From Actinomadura barringtoniae (GTDB taxonomy: Bacteria > Actinomycetota > Actinomycetes > Streptosporangiales > Streptosporangiaceae), in NCBI RefSeq assembly GCF_017573505.1, contig NZ_JAGEOJ010000034.1:1-64000 (forward strand): a stretch of 64,000 nucleotides of DNA, given 5' to 3'. The position numbers and the translations under genes are program-made. Shown here one piece after another: positions 36,362-44,616 of this stretch. Numbering within the stretch: the first letter of the stretch is position 1; every line of letters begins with the position of its first letter. The notes under the pieces are model-generated. The model saw nothing but the letters and a program-made list of their open reading frames with translations. It ran no database searches and was not told where the DNA came from.

Positions 36362-37735
36362 TCAGCCGCCTCGCCACCACCGCGCGATGGACCGGGCGAG
36401 GCGGCGCGGGGCCGTGGGCGGGGCGACGGCCTCGGCGGATAGGTCGTCGCCCCGCTCGGGCGCCGGGCCGGCCGCGGTGTGGGCGGCGGGCACCGGCGGT
36501 TGAGGGTTGGTCTGGTTCGGAACGGCCCGGTGGGGGCTCGCGGGGGGAAAGCGCACGGGCAGTGCTTCCAGCGCCCGGTGGAACGGGCCTGGCCGCCAGG
36601 TCAAGTCGGTGGCGGGCACGGCGAGATCCAGTTCGGGCAGCCGGTCGAGGATCTTCTCGATGGCGACCGAGGCGATGAGCCGGGCCGGGCCCTTGGCCGG
36701 GCAGGTGTGCGGGCCCGCGCTCCAGGCCAGGTGGGCGCGGTTGCCGGCGCGGGCGCCCGCCGCCCTGGACGGGTCGGTGTTGGCGGCGGCGAAGCTGATG
36801 ACCACCGGTTCGTCGGCGGGCAGCCGCACCCCGGCGAAGTCGACGTCCTCGCGGGGATAGGTCACCGCGTAGTTGGCCATCGGCGGATCCGACCAGAGGA
36901 TCTCGTCGAGCGCGTCCTCGACCGGCAGGCTGCCGCCCGACAGGTCGCCGGCGAACCGGGCGTCCGACAGCAACAGCCGGATCCCGTTGGTGATGAGGTT
37001 CTGCTCCGGCTCGGTCCCGGCGCCCATGAGCACGACCAGCTGGTGCGCCATCTCCTCATCGGTCAGCGCCGCCGGATGGGCCATCATCCACGACGTCACG
37101 TCGGGGCCGGGCTCGCGGCGCTTCAGCGCGACCAGATCCAGCACGGCCTGGTTGAGAACGGTGTTGGCGTGCTCGGCGTCCAGCCCGTCGAAGATCCCGC
37201 TCATGCCGAACACGAACCGGTCGCCGAGCTCGGCCGGGCAGCCGAACATCTCGTTGAACACCATCAGCGGCAGCACCCGCGCGTACTGCTTCACCAGGTC
37301 GGCCTCGCCCTCGCCGGCGAAGCCGTCGATGAGCTCGTCGGCCCGCCGCTCCACGAGTTCGCGCAGGGTCTCCGAGTCGAACCGCGGCAGGCAGCCGGTC
37401 ACCACACCGCGCAGCCGAGCGTGGACGGCGCCATCGGTGAACAGGCAGTTCGGCCGGTACCCCATCATCGGCAGCACCGGGCAGTCCGCCGGGACCTTCC
37501 CCTCCCACCGGCGTGGATCCTTGGGGAAGGTGCCCGGATCGCGGAGCACCTCGAGCGCGGCGTCGTAGCCGACGATCAGGGTCGCGGGAACGCCGGGAGC
37601 CAGCTCCACCGGCGCGGCGGGCCCTCGCTCGCGCAGCTCGTCGTAGATACGTTCGGGCGCGGCGGCGAACTCGGGGCCGTACATCGGCGCGCGGGCGTGG
37701 GCCGGGCAGGCGGACAGGGGATCGGAGGTGGTCAC
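36362..37735 (-). CDS. cvnE: Conservon cytochrome P450 (CvnE)
   Basis: A 457-residue P450 that ends the conservon. The heme-ligand region is WSAGPHTCPAKGP with the invariant Cys. Two usual P450 landmarks are altered: the ExxR of helix K reads EILW, and the oxygen-activating Thr of helix I is replaced (GAGTEPEQN). Both changes are shared, as far as I recall, by conservon P450s such as those of Streptomyces. Its activity and substrate are unknown. The GTG start shares GTGA with the stop of cvnD. About 50 extra residues follow the normal end. Confidence 0.87.
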   Translation of the reverse strand: MTTSDPLSACPAHARAPMYGPEFAAAPERIYDELRERGPAAPVELAPGVPATLIVGYDAALEVLRDPGTFPKDPRRWEGKVPADCPVLPMMGYRPNCLFTDGAVHARLRGVVTGCLPRFDSETLRELVERRADELIDGFAGEGEADLVKQYARVLPLMVFNEMFGCPAELGDRFVFGMSGIFDGLDAEHANTVLNQAVLDLVALKRREPGPDVTSWMMAHPAALTDEEMAHQLVVLMGAGTEPEQNLITNGIRLLLSDARFAGDLSGGSLPVEDALDEILWSDPPMANYAVTYPREDVDFAGVRLPADEPVVISFAAANTDPSRAAGARAGNRAHLAWSAGPHTCPAKGPARLIASVAIEKILDRLPELDLAVPATDLTWRPGPFHRALEALPVRFPPASPHRAVPNQTNPQPPVPAAHTAAGPAPERGDDLSAEAVAPPTAPRRLARSIARWWRGG

Positions 37736-38358
37736 GCTGACTCCTGGTCGAGGGAGATGAGGTGGTCGACGAGGGCGATGAGCGCCCGCGTGGACGAGGC
37801 CTGGTCGCGGGCGTCGCAGGTGACCAGCGGCGTCTCGGGCAGCAGGTCCAGCGCCTCGCGGACCTCTTGGTCGGGGAAGGCCGGGGCCGTCTCGAACCGG
37901 TTGACCGCGACCGCGTAGGGGAGGCCGTGGCGTTCCAGCAGGTCCATCACCTCGAACGACTGCTTCAGGCGCGCGGTGTCGACCAGCACCAGGGCGCCGA
38001 GCGCGCCGCGGGCCAGGTCGTGCCAGAGCCGCTCGAACCGGCTCTGGCCCGGCGTGCCGAACAGGTACAGCACCAGCCGGTCGCTGAGCGTCAGGCGCCC
38101 GAAGTCCATGGCCACGGTGGTGGTGGTCTTGTCCGGCACCCCGGCCAGGTCGTCCACCACGGCGCCGGCCTGCGTCATCAGCTCCTCGGTGCGCAGCGGC
38201 CTGATCTCCGAGAGCGTGCCGACGAACGTGGTCTTGCCGACCGCGAAGTGCCCGACGACCAGCAGCTTGACCGCGGTCCGCACGGTCTCGGGCAGGTAGG
38301 CCGGCGGCGCCGTCTCGGGCGCGGTCTCGGCCGCGTCAAAGGCGGGCGCGGAGTCCAT
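37732..38358 (-). CDS. cvnD: Conservon GTP/ATP-binding protein (CvnD)
   Basis: A 208-residue small-GTPase-like protein. G1 is GHFAVGKTT, the switch region is TTTTVAMDFG, G3 is FGTPGQSRF, and G4 is VNRFE in place of NKxD. In Streptomyces the CvnD protein joins CvnA-C at the membrane in a switch likened to G-protein signalling. GGAGG lies five bases before ATG 38358, inside the end of cvnC, with which it overlaps by 23 bp. Confidence 0.92.
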   Translation of the reverse strand: MDSAPAFDAAETAPETAPPAYLPETVRTAVKLLVVGHFAVGKTTFVGTLSEIRPLRTEELMTQAGAVVDDLAGVPDKTTTTVAMDFGRLTLSDRLVLYLFGTPGQSRFERLWHDLARGALGALVLVDTARLKQSFEVMDLLERHGLPYAVAVNRFETAPAFPDQEVREALDLLPETPLVTCDARDQASSTRALIALVDHLISLDQESA

Positions 38359-38686
38359 CGAGCACCTCCTGCAGGAGCTGGAGCCGTGGTTGCTGCGTGG
38401 CGGGCGCGGCGCGGGTGGTGACGTGGCCGGCGTCCATGAGGTCCGACAGCAGCACGCGGGTCACGCCGACGGGCAGCCGCAGATGCCCGGCGATCTCCAC
38501 GACCGACAGCGCGCCGCCCTGGCACAGCCGGACGATGCGGCGCTGCTCGGGCCCGAGCCCGGCCTGCCGGTCGCCGACGGCGATGACGAGCGTCACCAGG
38601 TCGAACACGTTGCGGCTCGGATGCGCGCGACCGCCGGTGACCACGTGCGGGCGGACGAGCGCACGCTCGCCGCGCGGCCGGTTCAT
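38336..38686 (-). CDS. cvnC: Conservon DUF742 protein (CvnC)
   Basis: A 116-residue DUF742 protein with the signature RPHVVTGGRAHPSRNVFDLVTLV and a winged-helix-like part (ALSVVEIAGHLRLPVGVTRVLLSDLM). CvnC is the third member of the conservon complex; the HTH-like fold suggests protein or DNA contact. The start shares ATGA with cvnB (38683-38686). Confidence 0.92.
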   Translation of the reverse strand: MNRPRGERALVRPHVVTGGRAHPSRNVFDLVTLVIAVGDRQAGLGPEQRRIVRLCQGGALSVVEIAGHLRLPVGVTRVLLSDLMDAGHVTTRAAPATQQPRLQLLQEVLDGLRARL

Positions 38687-39126
38687 GCCGCCGGGCCCGC
38701 GCCGGGAGCGTGCCTCGGCGGGCTCGTCAGCTCCTTGCCGAGCCGCTGAACGAGCTCCTGCAGCCGGTAGGAGACCGCCTCCATATCGACGTGCTGCGTC
38801 GCCGAGACGGCCAGGTAGGCGCCCGGACCGGCGGCGACGAGGAACACATAGCCGTCGTCGAACTCGCTGACGGTCTGCCGCCAGCCCGCGCCGGGGTCGC
38901 CGCCGCAGAACTCGGCGGTGGCGCGGGCGAGCGACTGCAGCCCGGACATGCCGGCCGCCTGCCGTTCGGCCTCGTCGAACCCGATCCGTTGTGAGTGCGC
39001 CATCAGCAGGCCGTCGGCTGACAGCAGGATCGCCTGCCGCGTCTCGGGCATCCGCAGGGCGTCGTCGAGCATCCACCCGAGCCTGTTGCCCGTCGCCAGG
39101 GCCGTCTGGTCCATCGAGTCGGTCAT
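38683..39126 (-). CDS. cvnB: Conservon roadblock/LC7 protein (CvnB)
   Basis: A 147-residue roadblock/LC7-domain protein. It shows RQAILLSADGLLMAHS and the strand YVFLVAAGPGAYLAVSA, the usual pattern of bacterial roadblock proteins that act as partners of small GTPases (here CvnD). The start shares ATGA with cvnA (39123-39126), so cvnA to cvnE form one coupled operon. Confidence 0.92.
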   Translation of the reverse strand: MTDSMDQTALATGNRLGWMLDDALRMPETRQAILLSADGLLMAHSQRIGFDEAERQAAGMSGLQSLARATAEFCGGDPGAGWRQTVSEFDDGYVFLVAAGPGAYLAVSATQHVDMEAVSYRLQELVQRLGKELTSPPRHAPGAGPAA

Positions 39127-40481
39127 GGCCGCGGGTCCTTCCCCTCGTCGTCGGGCGTCGCGGCGGCACGGCCGGAGCGCGTGCCGCGCTGCCAGGCCCC
39201 CAGGCCCGCCGCGGTCGCCCGCGCCCGGCCGGGCTGCGGCTCCGCGGTCTCGCCGCCGGATGTGCTCTCGCCGGACGCCTCGGACGCCTCGGACGGCTCC
39301 GCCGCGGGAGGTCCGGCGGCCGGCAGGCGCCGCCGTTTCGGCAGCCCGCCCGCCGTCGTGACCACGGGCCCCGGCTCGGGCACGGACACGGGAGCGGCCA
39401 TGGGGACCGGGACCTGAGCGCGGGCCTGGGCGGGGGCCTGAGCAGGGGCCGAGAGCGGGGCCGCCGGGCGTTCGCCGGGAACGTCGGCGAGGAGCGCGTT
39501 CGGTACGAAGACGACCGCGCGCACGCCGCCGTAGGGCGACCTGCTGTCGACCGACACCGTGAACCCGTACCGGGCCGCGAGCACCCCGGCCACCGCGAAC
39601 CCGACCTGCGGCGGGTCGCCGAGCCGGTGCACGTCGGCCGACCGGGCGCCCGACAGCAGCCGGGCCGCGTGCTGGAGCTCCTCCACGTCCATCGCCACGC
39701 CCGCGTCGTCGATCACGATGGCGACGCCGTTGTGCGTCGCCTGCACGTTGACCTCGACCGAGGTGTCGGGCTGGGAATGGCGCGCGGCGTTGTCGAGCAG
39801 CTCGGCGACGGCGAGCACGACCGGCTCCACCACCCGCCCCGCGACCGCGGCGTTCACCGGCGAGCTGACGCGGATCCGCAGGTAGTCGCGGATCCGCGAG
39901 GTCGCGCCGCGCACGACGTCGCTGAAGGAGGACGCCGAACGCTGCTGGCCGGGCCACGATCCGCACAGCACCGCGGTCGCCTGCGCGCGGCGGCCGAGCT
40001 GGGCGTTCATGTGGTCGAGCTGGAGCAGACCGGCGAGCACGTCGGGGTCGTCGTGGCGCTCCTGCATCGCCGACAGGGCCAGCTGCTGCTCGCCCGCCAG
40101 GCTCTGCACCGCGCGCATCATGGCGCGCATCGTGGCCTTGGCCGAACGGTCGGAGTGGGTCCGGACCCGTTCGGCCGTGGCGGCGACGAGCTCCAGCATC
40201 GCCTCGATGTTCTTTTCGTAGGCGGGGCCGAGCGCGCGCGGGTCGTGCCTGGGGCCGGACACGGTGACGGCCGGGTTGTGCAGGGATTCCAGCAGCTCGG
40301 GCAGGCGGACCGAGACAAGGTGCCCGATCTCCCGGTCGCGGATGTCCAGGCCGTTGCGCAGCGCCGCGTTCTGGGCCAGCAGGCGGCTGCGGACCTGCCG
40401 TTCCCGGGTCAGCAGCAACGCGAACGCCGCGATGGCGCCGATCGAGCAGACGGCGGCCAGCACCAAGAGGAATTGCTCCAT
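39123..40481 (-). CDS. cvnA: Conservon sensor kinase-like protein (CvnA)
   Basis: A 452-residue protein with one N-terminal membrane helix (LLVLAAVCSIGAIAAFALLL), a long helical linker, and a histidine-kinase-like ATPase domain (VLAVAELLDNAARHS N-box; QVGFAVAGVLAARYGFTV). The phosphoacceptor His is not obvious. The last 110 residues are Pro/Ala/Glu-rich and probably unfolded. It begins the five-gene conservon operon and should be the membrane receptor part. Confidence 0.9.
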   Translation of the reverse strand: MEQFLLVLAAVCSIGAIAAFALLLTRERQVRSRLLAQNAALRNGLDIRDREIGHLVSVRLPELLESLHNPAVTVSGPRHDPRALGPAYEKNIEAMLELVAATAERVRTHSDRSAKATMRAMMRAVQSLAGEQQLALSAMQERHDDPDVLAGLLQLDHMNAQLGRRAQATAVLCGSWPGQQRSASSFSDVVRGATSRIRDYLRIRVSSPVNAAVAGRVVEPVVLAVAELLDNAARHSQPDTSVEVNVQATHNGVAIVIDDAGVAMDVEELQHAARLLSGARSADVHRLGDPPQVGFAVAGVLAARYGFTVSVDSRSPYGGVRAVVFVPNALLADVPGERPAAPLSAPAQAPAQARAQVPVPMAAPVSVPEPGPVVTTAGGLPKRRRLPAAGPPAAEPSEASEASGESTSGGETAEPQPGRARATAAGLGAWQRGTRSGRAAATPDDEGKDPRP

Positions 40482-40541
40482 CAGATCCTCGTGAACTACG
40501 GGGTGGGGTCGGGGGAGGGGGAGGCGGGAGCGGGCCGGGAT

Positions 40542-41351
40542 TCAGGGGCTGCGCGCGATGCCTCGGAGCATCAGGACGGAGGCGGCGTCGTGGCCGAGGG
40601 GACGCACGCCTCCCTCCTGAAGCTCCAGGCCGTCGAAGAATCCGCTGATCGCGGCGTGCGAGCGGAACCAGCCCGAGCCGAGCCGCTCCACCAGCAGGTC
40701 CTCCAGCTCGTGCGCGAGATCGGCGTAGGGCTCCCCGGGACGCGGAGCGTGGAAGTGGCTGATCGCGATCATGGAGCCGCGCGGCACGAGCTCCAGGTAC
40801 TCCCTGACCACGCCGGCCGGGTCGTCGGCGCAGGTGATGTGGTGGAGAACGGCGGTGAGCAGGATCCCGACCGGGCGTGCCGGGTCGAGCACGCCCTTCG
40901 CCGCGCTCTCGCGCAGCACCGCCCGCGGGTCGCGCAGGTCGGCGCGCACCATGGCGGTGAGGGCGCCGTCGGCGAGGAACACATGGCCGTGCGCGATGAC
41001 GGCGGGGTCCTGGTCGACGTAGGCCACGGTGGCCTCGGGAGCCCCGGCCCGGACGGCCGAACGGATGTTCTCTGCGTTGGGGAGGCCGCAGCCGAGGTCC
41101 AGGAACTGCGTGATGCCCCGCTCGGCCATCCGCCGCGCGGCCTGCGCCGCGAACACCCGGTTGTCACGGAAGATCCGCGGCAGCTGCGGGACGTGCTCGA
41201 TCGCGGCCCCGGCCAGGGCGCGTTCGACGGCGTAGTTGTCCTTGCCTCCGAGCATCGCGTCGTAGAAGCGAGCCACCGCGGGCCTGGCGCTCGTGATGCG
41301 GGGCGTGGCTCCGCGGCGCGCGGAGGTGGGCAAGTGCGGGATATCGGTCAT
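40542..41351 (-). CDS. Methyltransf_19 (DUF574) SAM-dependent methyltransferase
   Basis: A 269-residue DUF574 protein, with ARFYDAMLGGKDNYAVER, the SAM motif FLDLGCGLP and VAYVDQDPAVI. Unlike the copy at 5017, it has IFRDNRVFAAQAARR in the substrate-side helix, so the two are distant paralogs. It lies 60 bp upstream of cvnA on the same strand, so it may share the conservon promoter. The ATG at 41351 has no strong Shine-Dalgarno; the adjacent TTG nine bases before is possible. Confidence 0.85.
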   Translation of the reverse strand: MTDIPHLPTSARRGATPRITSARPAVARFYDAMLGGKDNYAVERALAGAAIEHVPQLPRIFRDNRVFAAQAARRMAERGITQFLDLGCGLPNAENIRSAVRAGAPEATVAYVDQDPAVIAHGHVFLADGALTAMVRADLRDPRAVLRESAAKGVLDPARPVGILLTAVLHHITCADDPAGVVREYLELVPRGSMIAISHFHAPRPGEPYADLAHELEDLLVERLGSGWFRSHAAISGFFDGLELQEGGVRPLGHDAASVLMLRGIARSP

Positions 41352-41666
41352 CGTGGTCAACGGGTGTTTCCTCGGAGCCGGAGGCACATCTCGTGGGGTC
41401 GGGGATGGAACGTCGGTTCCGAGACGATAAGCCGCATCACGCGGCGTCGCTTGCCCGTGCGCGCAGAGAAGTTGCGCCCGCGCGCACCGGCCATGATCAG
41501 CAAGAACGTGAAACTTCGTCACACCCTGTCCCGATCTGATTGCGATCTGATGGATTCGCGATGTTCCGGGTGCGAGATCGGTTTACGCTGCGCCCGAGGC
41601 GTCGCGTACGAGCGTGACGAGCCGGTGCCGTGCCGTGGTTCCGGCGGCCCGGGCGGAGGATGAGCG
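41352..41666. other. 315-bp divergent intergenic region with an 11-bp-spaced direct repeat
   Basis: The region separates the methyltransferase gene (minus) from the AraC-type gene (plus). CGATCTGAT occurs at 41532-41540 and 41543-41551, exactly one helical turn apart, about 115 bases before the AraC start. This spacing is normal for AraC-family half sites. GTGAAACTTCGTCAC at 41509-41523 is a further imperfect palindrome (GTGA...TCAC). Confidence 0.45.
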
Positions 41667-42629
41667 ATGTCGGAGTCGACCTACGTCGTCGAGTCGTCGT
41701 CGACGGCGGACGTGTCCGCCGCCGACCGCGCGGAGTTCTGGCGCGAGCACATCGCGGACTACCAGACCCGCCTGGCTCACGTGTACGAACGCACCGACGA
41801 CTTCCGCGGCGAGACGGTCCGGCAGCGCACCGCGTCCTTCCAGCTCGTGGAGTTCGCGTCGGAGCCGATCACCTACGCCAGGACGGCGCGGCAGATCAGC
41901 GCGGACGGCGACGAGGACTACCGGTTCCTGATGCCGGTGCAGGGCGGGGCACGCATCCGGCAGGGCGGCGAGGACGTGCTGCTGTCGCGCGGCGCCGGCG
42001 GCCTGCTCGCGTTCGGCGTTCCCTTCGAGGCCGCCCAGACCACCTCCACCAAGGCCTACATCCTCACGATCCCGGCGAGCGAGGTGAACGGCCCGCTCAA
42101 CCGGTCGGCGCCGCTGTCCCTCGGCGTCGACCTCACCACCGGCCTCGGCAGGGTCCTCGCGCAGATGACGCTCGGGCTGGCCGACGAGCGCGACCGGCTC
42201 ACCGCGATGCAGTTCGACGCGATCTGCGTCCGGCTGGCCGAGCTGCTGTGCATGCTCGCGGTGGGCGACGACCGGCCGACCGCGTCCGGTCATCTGGCCG
42301 AGGTGGAGATGATGGTGCGCCGGTACGTGCGCGGCCACGCCGCGGACCTGGAGCTGACCGGCGCGACCGTGGCACGGGAGCTGGGCTGGTCGCTGCGGCA
42401 GGTGCAGCTGGCGCTGCAGCAGGCCGGGACCACCCCGCGCGAGCTGATCAAGGAGGAGCGCCTGCGGCTGGTACGGGTGCGCCTGAACGATCCGCGCTTC
42501 GTGCATATGACCATCTCCGAGCTGGCCCACGCGTCCGGATTCACGTCGGCGAGCGTGCTCAGCACGGCGTTCCGGCAGCGCTACGGCGTCTCCCCGCGCG
42601 AGCTGAGACACGAGCACCGCGAATCCTGA
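41667..42629 (+). CDS. AraC family transcriptional regulator
   Basis: A 320-residue regulator with an AraC_binding_2-type N-terminal half (FWREHIADYQTRL, RFLMPVQGGARIRQGG) and a C-terminal AraC/XylS DNA-binding domain (ISELAHASGFTSASVLSTAFRQRYGVSPRELR). ATG 41667 has GGAGGA six bases upstream. The N-terminal type is common in actinobacteria next to oxidoreductases, but here no enzyme gene is beside it. A tandem 19-bp repeat follows its stop. Confidence 0.88.
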   Translation: MSESTYVVESSSTADVSAADRAEFWREHIADYQTRLAHVYERTDDFRGETVRQRTASFQLVEFASEPITYARTARQISADGDEDYRFLMPVQGGARIRQGGEDVLLSRGAGGLLAFGVPFEAAQTTSTKAYILTIPASEVNGPLNRSAPLSLGVDLTTGLGRVLAQMTLGLADERDRLTAMQFDAICVRLAELLCMLAVGDDRPTASGHLAEVEMMVRRYVRGHAADLELTGATVARELGWSLRQVQLALQQAGTTPRELIKEERLRLVRVRLNDPRFVHMTISELAHASGFTSASVLSTAFRQRYGVSPRELRHEHRES

Positions 42630-42635
42630 CCCGCC

Positions 42636-42673
42636 GCGATCGCCGCTCCGAGACGCGATCGCCGCTCCGCGAT
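42636..42673. repeat. 19-bp direct repeat at a convergent junction
   Basis: GCGATCGCCGCTCCG starts at 42636 and again at 42655, followed by a further partial GCGAT near 42669. It lies between the convergent AraC and LysR genes, 7 bases after the AraC stop. GCGATCGC is itself a palindrome. Confidence 0.8.
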
Positions 42674-42699
42674 GCGCCGGCCGTGCGGGAGGTCTCGCG

Positions 42700-43566
42700 C
42701 TAGCCGCGTGAGGCCTCCTTGGCGAAGGCGAGGAAGTCGCGTGCCACGGGAGGCAGCTGGCGGTGCGCGTGCACGAGGCCGATCATCTTGGTGAGCGGCG
42801 GCATGAACGAGCGGACCGCCAATCCCTCGGTGTCCTCGATCTGGTTGCGGTACCAGAGCAGCGAGCCCATGCCCGCGCGCACCCAGCCGAGCCAGGAGCC
42901 GCGTTCGTCGGACTCGACCGCCGGCACCGGGCTCGCGCCGATGCGCTCCAGCATCGCGTCGATCTCGGCCCGCCGGGCGCTGCCACGGCCGGGCAGCACC
43001 AGCCGCATGCCGTCCAGCGCGGTGAGCGGCACCGGCTCGCGCAGCTTCAGCGTCGGCGGCGAGATCAGCACCACCTCGCGCTGCTCGAACGGATGGGCGG
43101 CGAGGTCGCCGGGGACGGGCAGGTCGGTGAGCGCCAGGTCGGCGCGGCCGGAACGGATCGCCGAGGCGACGTGCTCACGGCCGTCGCAGCGGATCACCCG
43201 GACCCGCACCGCGGGCTGGTCGCGCGCGAAGCGCGGGATCAGCCGCCCGGTGAGCTCGGGTTCCAGTGAGGACGTGGTCGCGATGCGCAGTTCGGCCCCG
43301 CGGCCGTTCGCGCGCGACACCGAGAGCCCCTCGATCGCGTCGATCGCGTCCAGGGCGACCCGTGCCTGCCGGACCACCTGCTCGCCGACCGCGGTGAGCA
43401 CCACGCCCCGTCCCGAACGGGCGAAGAGCTCCACGCCGAGCTCGCGCTCGAGCTCGCGCACGGCCCGCGACAGCGCGGGCTGGGCGACATACAGCGCCTG
43501 AGCCGCCGACGTCATGGTGCCGTGGTCGGCGGTGGCCACGACATAGCGCAGCTGCCGCAGATTCAT
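42700..43566 (-). CDS. LysR family transcriptional regulator
   Basis: A 288-residue LysR regulator: MNLRQLRYVVATADHGTMTS begins the HTH (AAQALYVAQPALSRAVRELE), followed by a substrate-binding part with the usual IATTSSLEPEL and ADLALTDLPV strands. I take ATG 43566 because it begins exactly at the family's first residues; 43584 adds six. It is divergent from the secreted SurE gene with a 104-bp gap, but a functional link is only inferred from position. Confidence 0.88.
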   Translation of the reverse strand: MNLRQLRYVVATADHGTMTSAAQALYVAQPALSRAVRELERELGVELFARSGRGVVLTAVGEQVVRQARVALDAIDAIEGLSVSRANGRGAELRIATTSSLEPELTGRLIPRFARDQPAVRVRVIRCDGREHVASAIRSGRADLALTDLPVPGDLAAHPFEQREVVLISPPTLKLREPVPLTALDGMRLVLPGRGSARRAEIDAMLERIGASPVPAVESDERGSWLGWVRAGMGSLLWYRNQIEDTEGLAVRSFMPPLTKMIGLVHAHRQLPPVARDFLAFAKEASRG

Positions 43567-43670
43567 GCCCTGACCGTATGACAACGAACCGATCCGGTCT
43601 TGGACATAGCCGGAATCGGACCCGAGATTTGCATGTCATCACGTGTCGTAATCGAGACTGAGGTGAACAC

Positions 43671-44591
43671 ATGTCAATCGGGCGTTCGCACCTGCTCGCC
43701 GGCGTCGTTTTCGGAGCCGCCGCCCTGGCCGTCCCGCCGTCGGCGCTCGCCGCCCCGGCCGCACCGGCCGCGCCCGCCGGGCGGCCCTCGTCCACGCCCG
43801 CCAAGGCCGCGCGGCCGCTGGAGATCCTGCTGACCGACGACGACGGCTACTCGGCGCCGGGCATCCAGGCCGCACGGCAGGCGCTCCTCGCGGCGGGCCA
43901 CCACGTGACCGTCGTCGCCCCGGCCGCCGACCAGAGCGGCGCCGGCACGGGGATGACCGCGAAGTTCGGCGCGCAGATCAAGGCGCGGCAGGAGTCGCCC
44001 GGGGTGTGGTCGGTCGGCGGCACGCCCGCGGACTCGGTCTACTTCGGGCTCCAGGTCGTCTTCGCGGGCCGCAAGCCCGACCTGGTCGTGTCCGGATCGA
44101 ACTTCGGCCAGAACACCGGCGCTCTCGCCACCCACTCCGGCACGGTCGGCGCGGCGCTCACGGGACTGGAGAACGGCGTCCCGGCGATCGCCGTCAGCAC
44201 CGAGATCGACCTCAAGGCGGGCCAGGACGCCACGCTCAAGGCGTTCCCCGCCACCGCCAAGTACCTCGCCGACCTCATCGCGCGGCTCCAGCGGGCCGGG
44301 CACGGCGGCCGGGTACTGCCCTCAGGCGTCGCGCTGAACGTGAACTACCCGATCGTGGACGGGACCCCCAAGGGGACGAAGGCGACCCGGCTCGGCAAGA
44401 CCTCGTTCGTACTGCCGAAGTACCAGCCGGCCGGTCCGGACACCTACGTCATCACGCCGGACTTCCCGACGACTCCCGAGCCGGTGCGGAACGCCGACAC
44501 GACCGCACTGGCCCAGGACTACGTCACCGTGACGCCGATGGACGGGGACTGGACGCTCTCACCGGCGAGCGTCCCCGGCCTGCCCCGGTGA
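43671..44591 (+). CDS. surE: Secreted SurE-type 5'/3'-nucleotidase
   Basis: A 306-residue SurE-family phosphatase with an N-terminal signal peptide (AGVVFGAAALAVPPSALA, cut after an Ala-X-Ala) and a Pro/Ala spacer. The metal site ILLTDDDGYSAPGI is shifted by one from the classic TNDDG; SGSNFGQNTG supplies the Asn ligand. It should remove phosphate from nucleotides outside the cell, perhaps for scavenging. GAGGTGA lies five bases before the ATG. Its stop begins a run of three CGGTGA repeats at the junction with the MFS gene. Confidence 0.85.
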   Translation: MSIGRSHLLAGVVFGAAALAVPPSALAAPAAPAAPAGRPSSTPAKAARPLEILLTDDDGYSAPGIQAARQALLAAGHHVTVVAPAADQSGAGTGMTAKFGAQIKARQESPGVWSVGGTPADSVYFGLQVVFAGRKPDLVVSGSNFGQNTGALATHSGTVGAALTGLENGVPAIAVSTEIDLKAGQDATLKAFPATAKYLADLIARLQRAGHGGRVLPSGVALNVNYPIVDGTPKGTKATRLGKTSFVLPKYQPAGPDTYVITPDFPTTPEPVRNADTTALAQDYVTVTPMDGDWTLSPASVPGLPR

Positions 44592-44616
44592 GCCGCCACG
44601 GTGAGCGTCACGGTGA
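44586..44616. repeat. CGGTGA repeats at a convergent junction
   Basis: CGGTGA occurs at 44586, 44599 and 44611 (spacing 13 and 12). The first contains the surE stop TGA (44589-44591), and the next two give TGA in other frames. The MFS gene on the minus strand stops at 44608 inside the array. Confidence 0.7.

Noticed and set aside
38991-41663. A very long plus-strand frame over the conservon
   Set aside because: It is antisense to cvnB, cvnA and the methyltransferase gene, with low-complexity translation and no domain.
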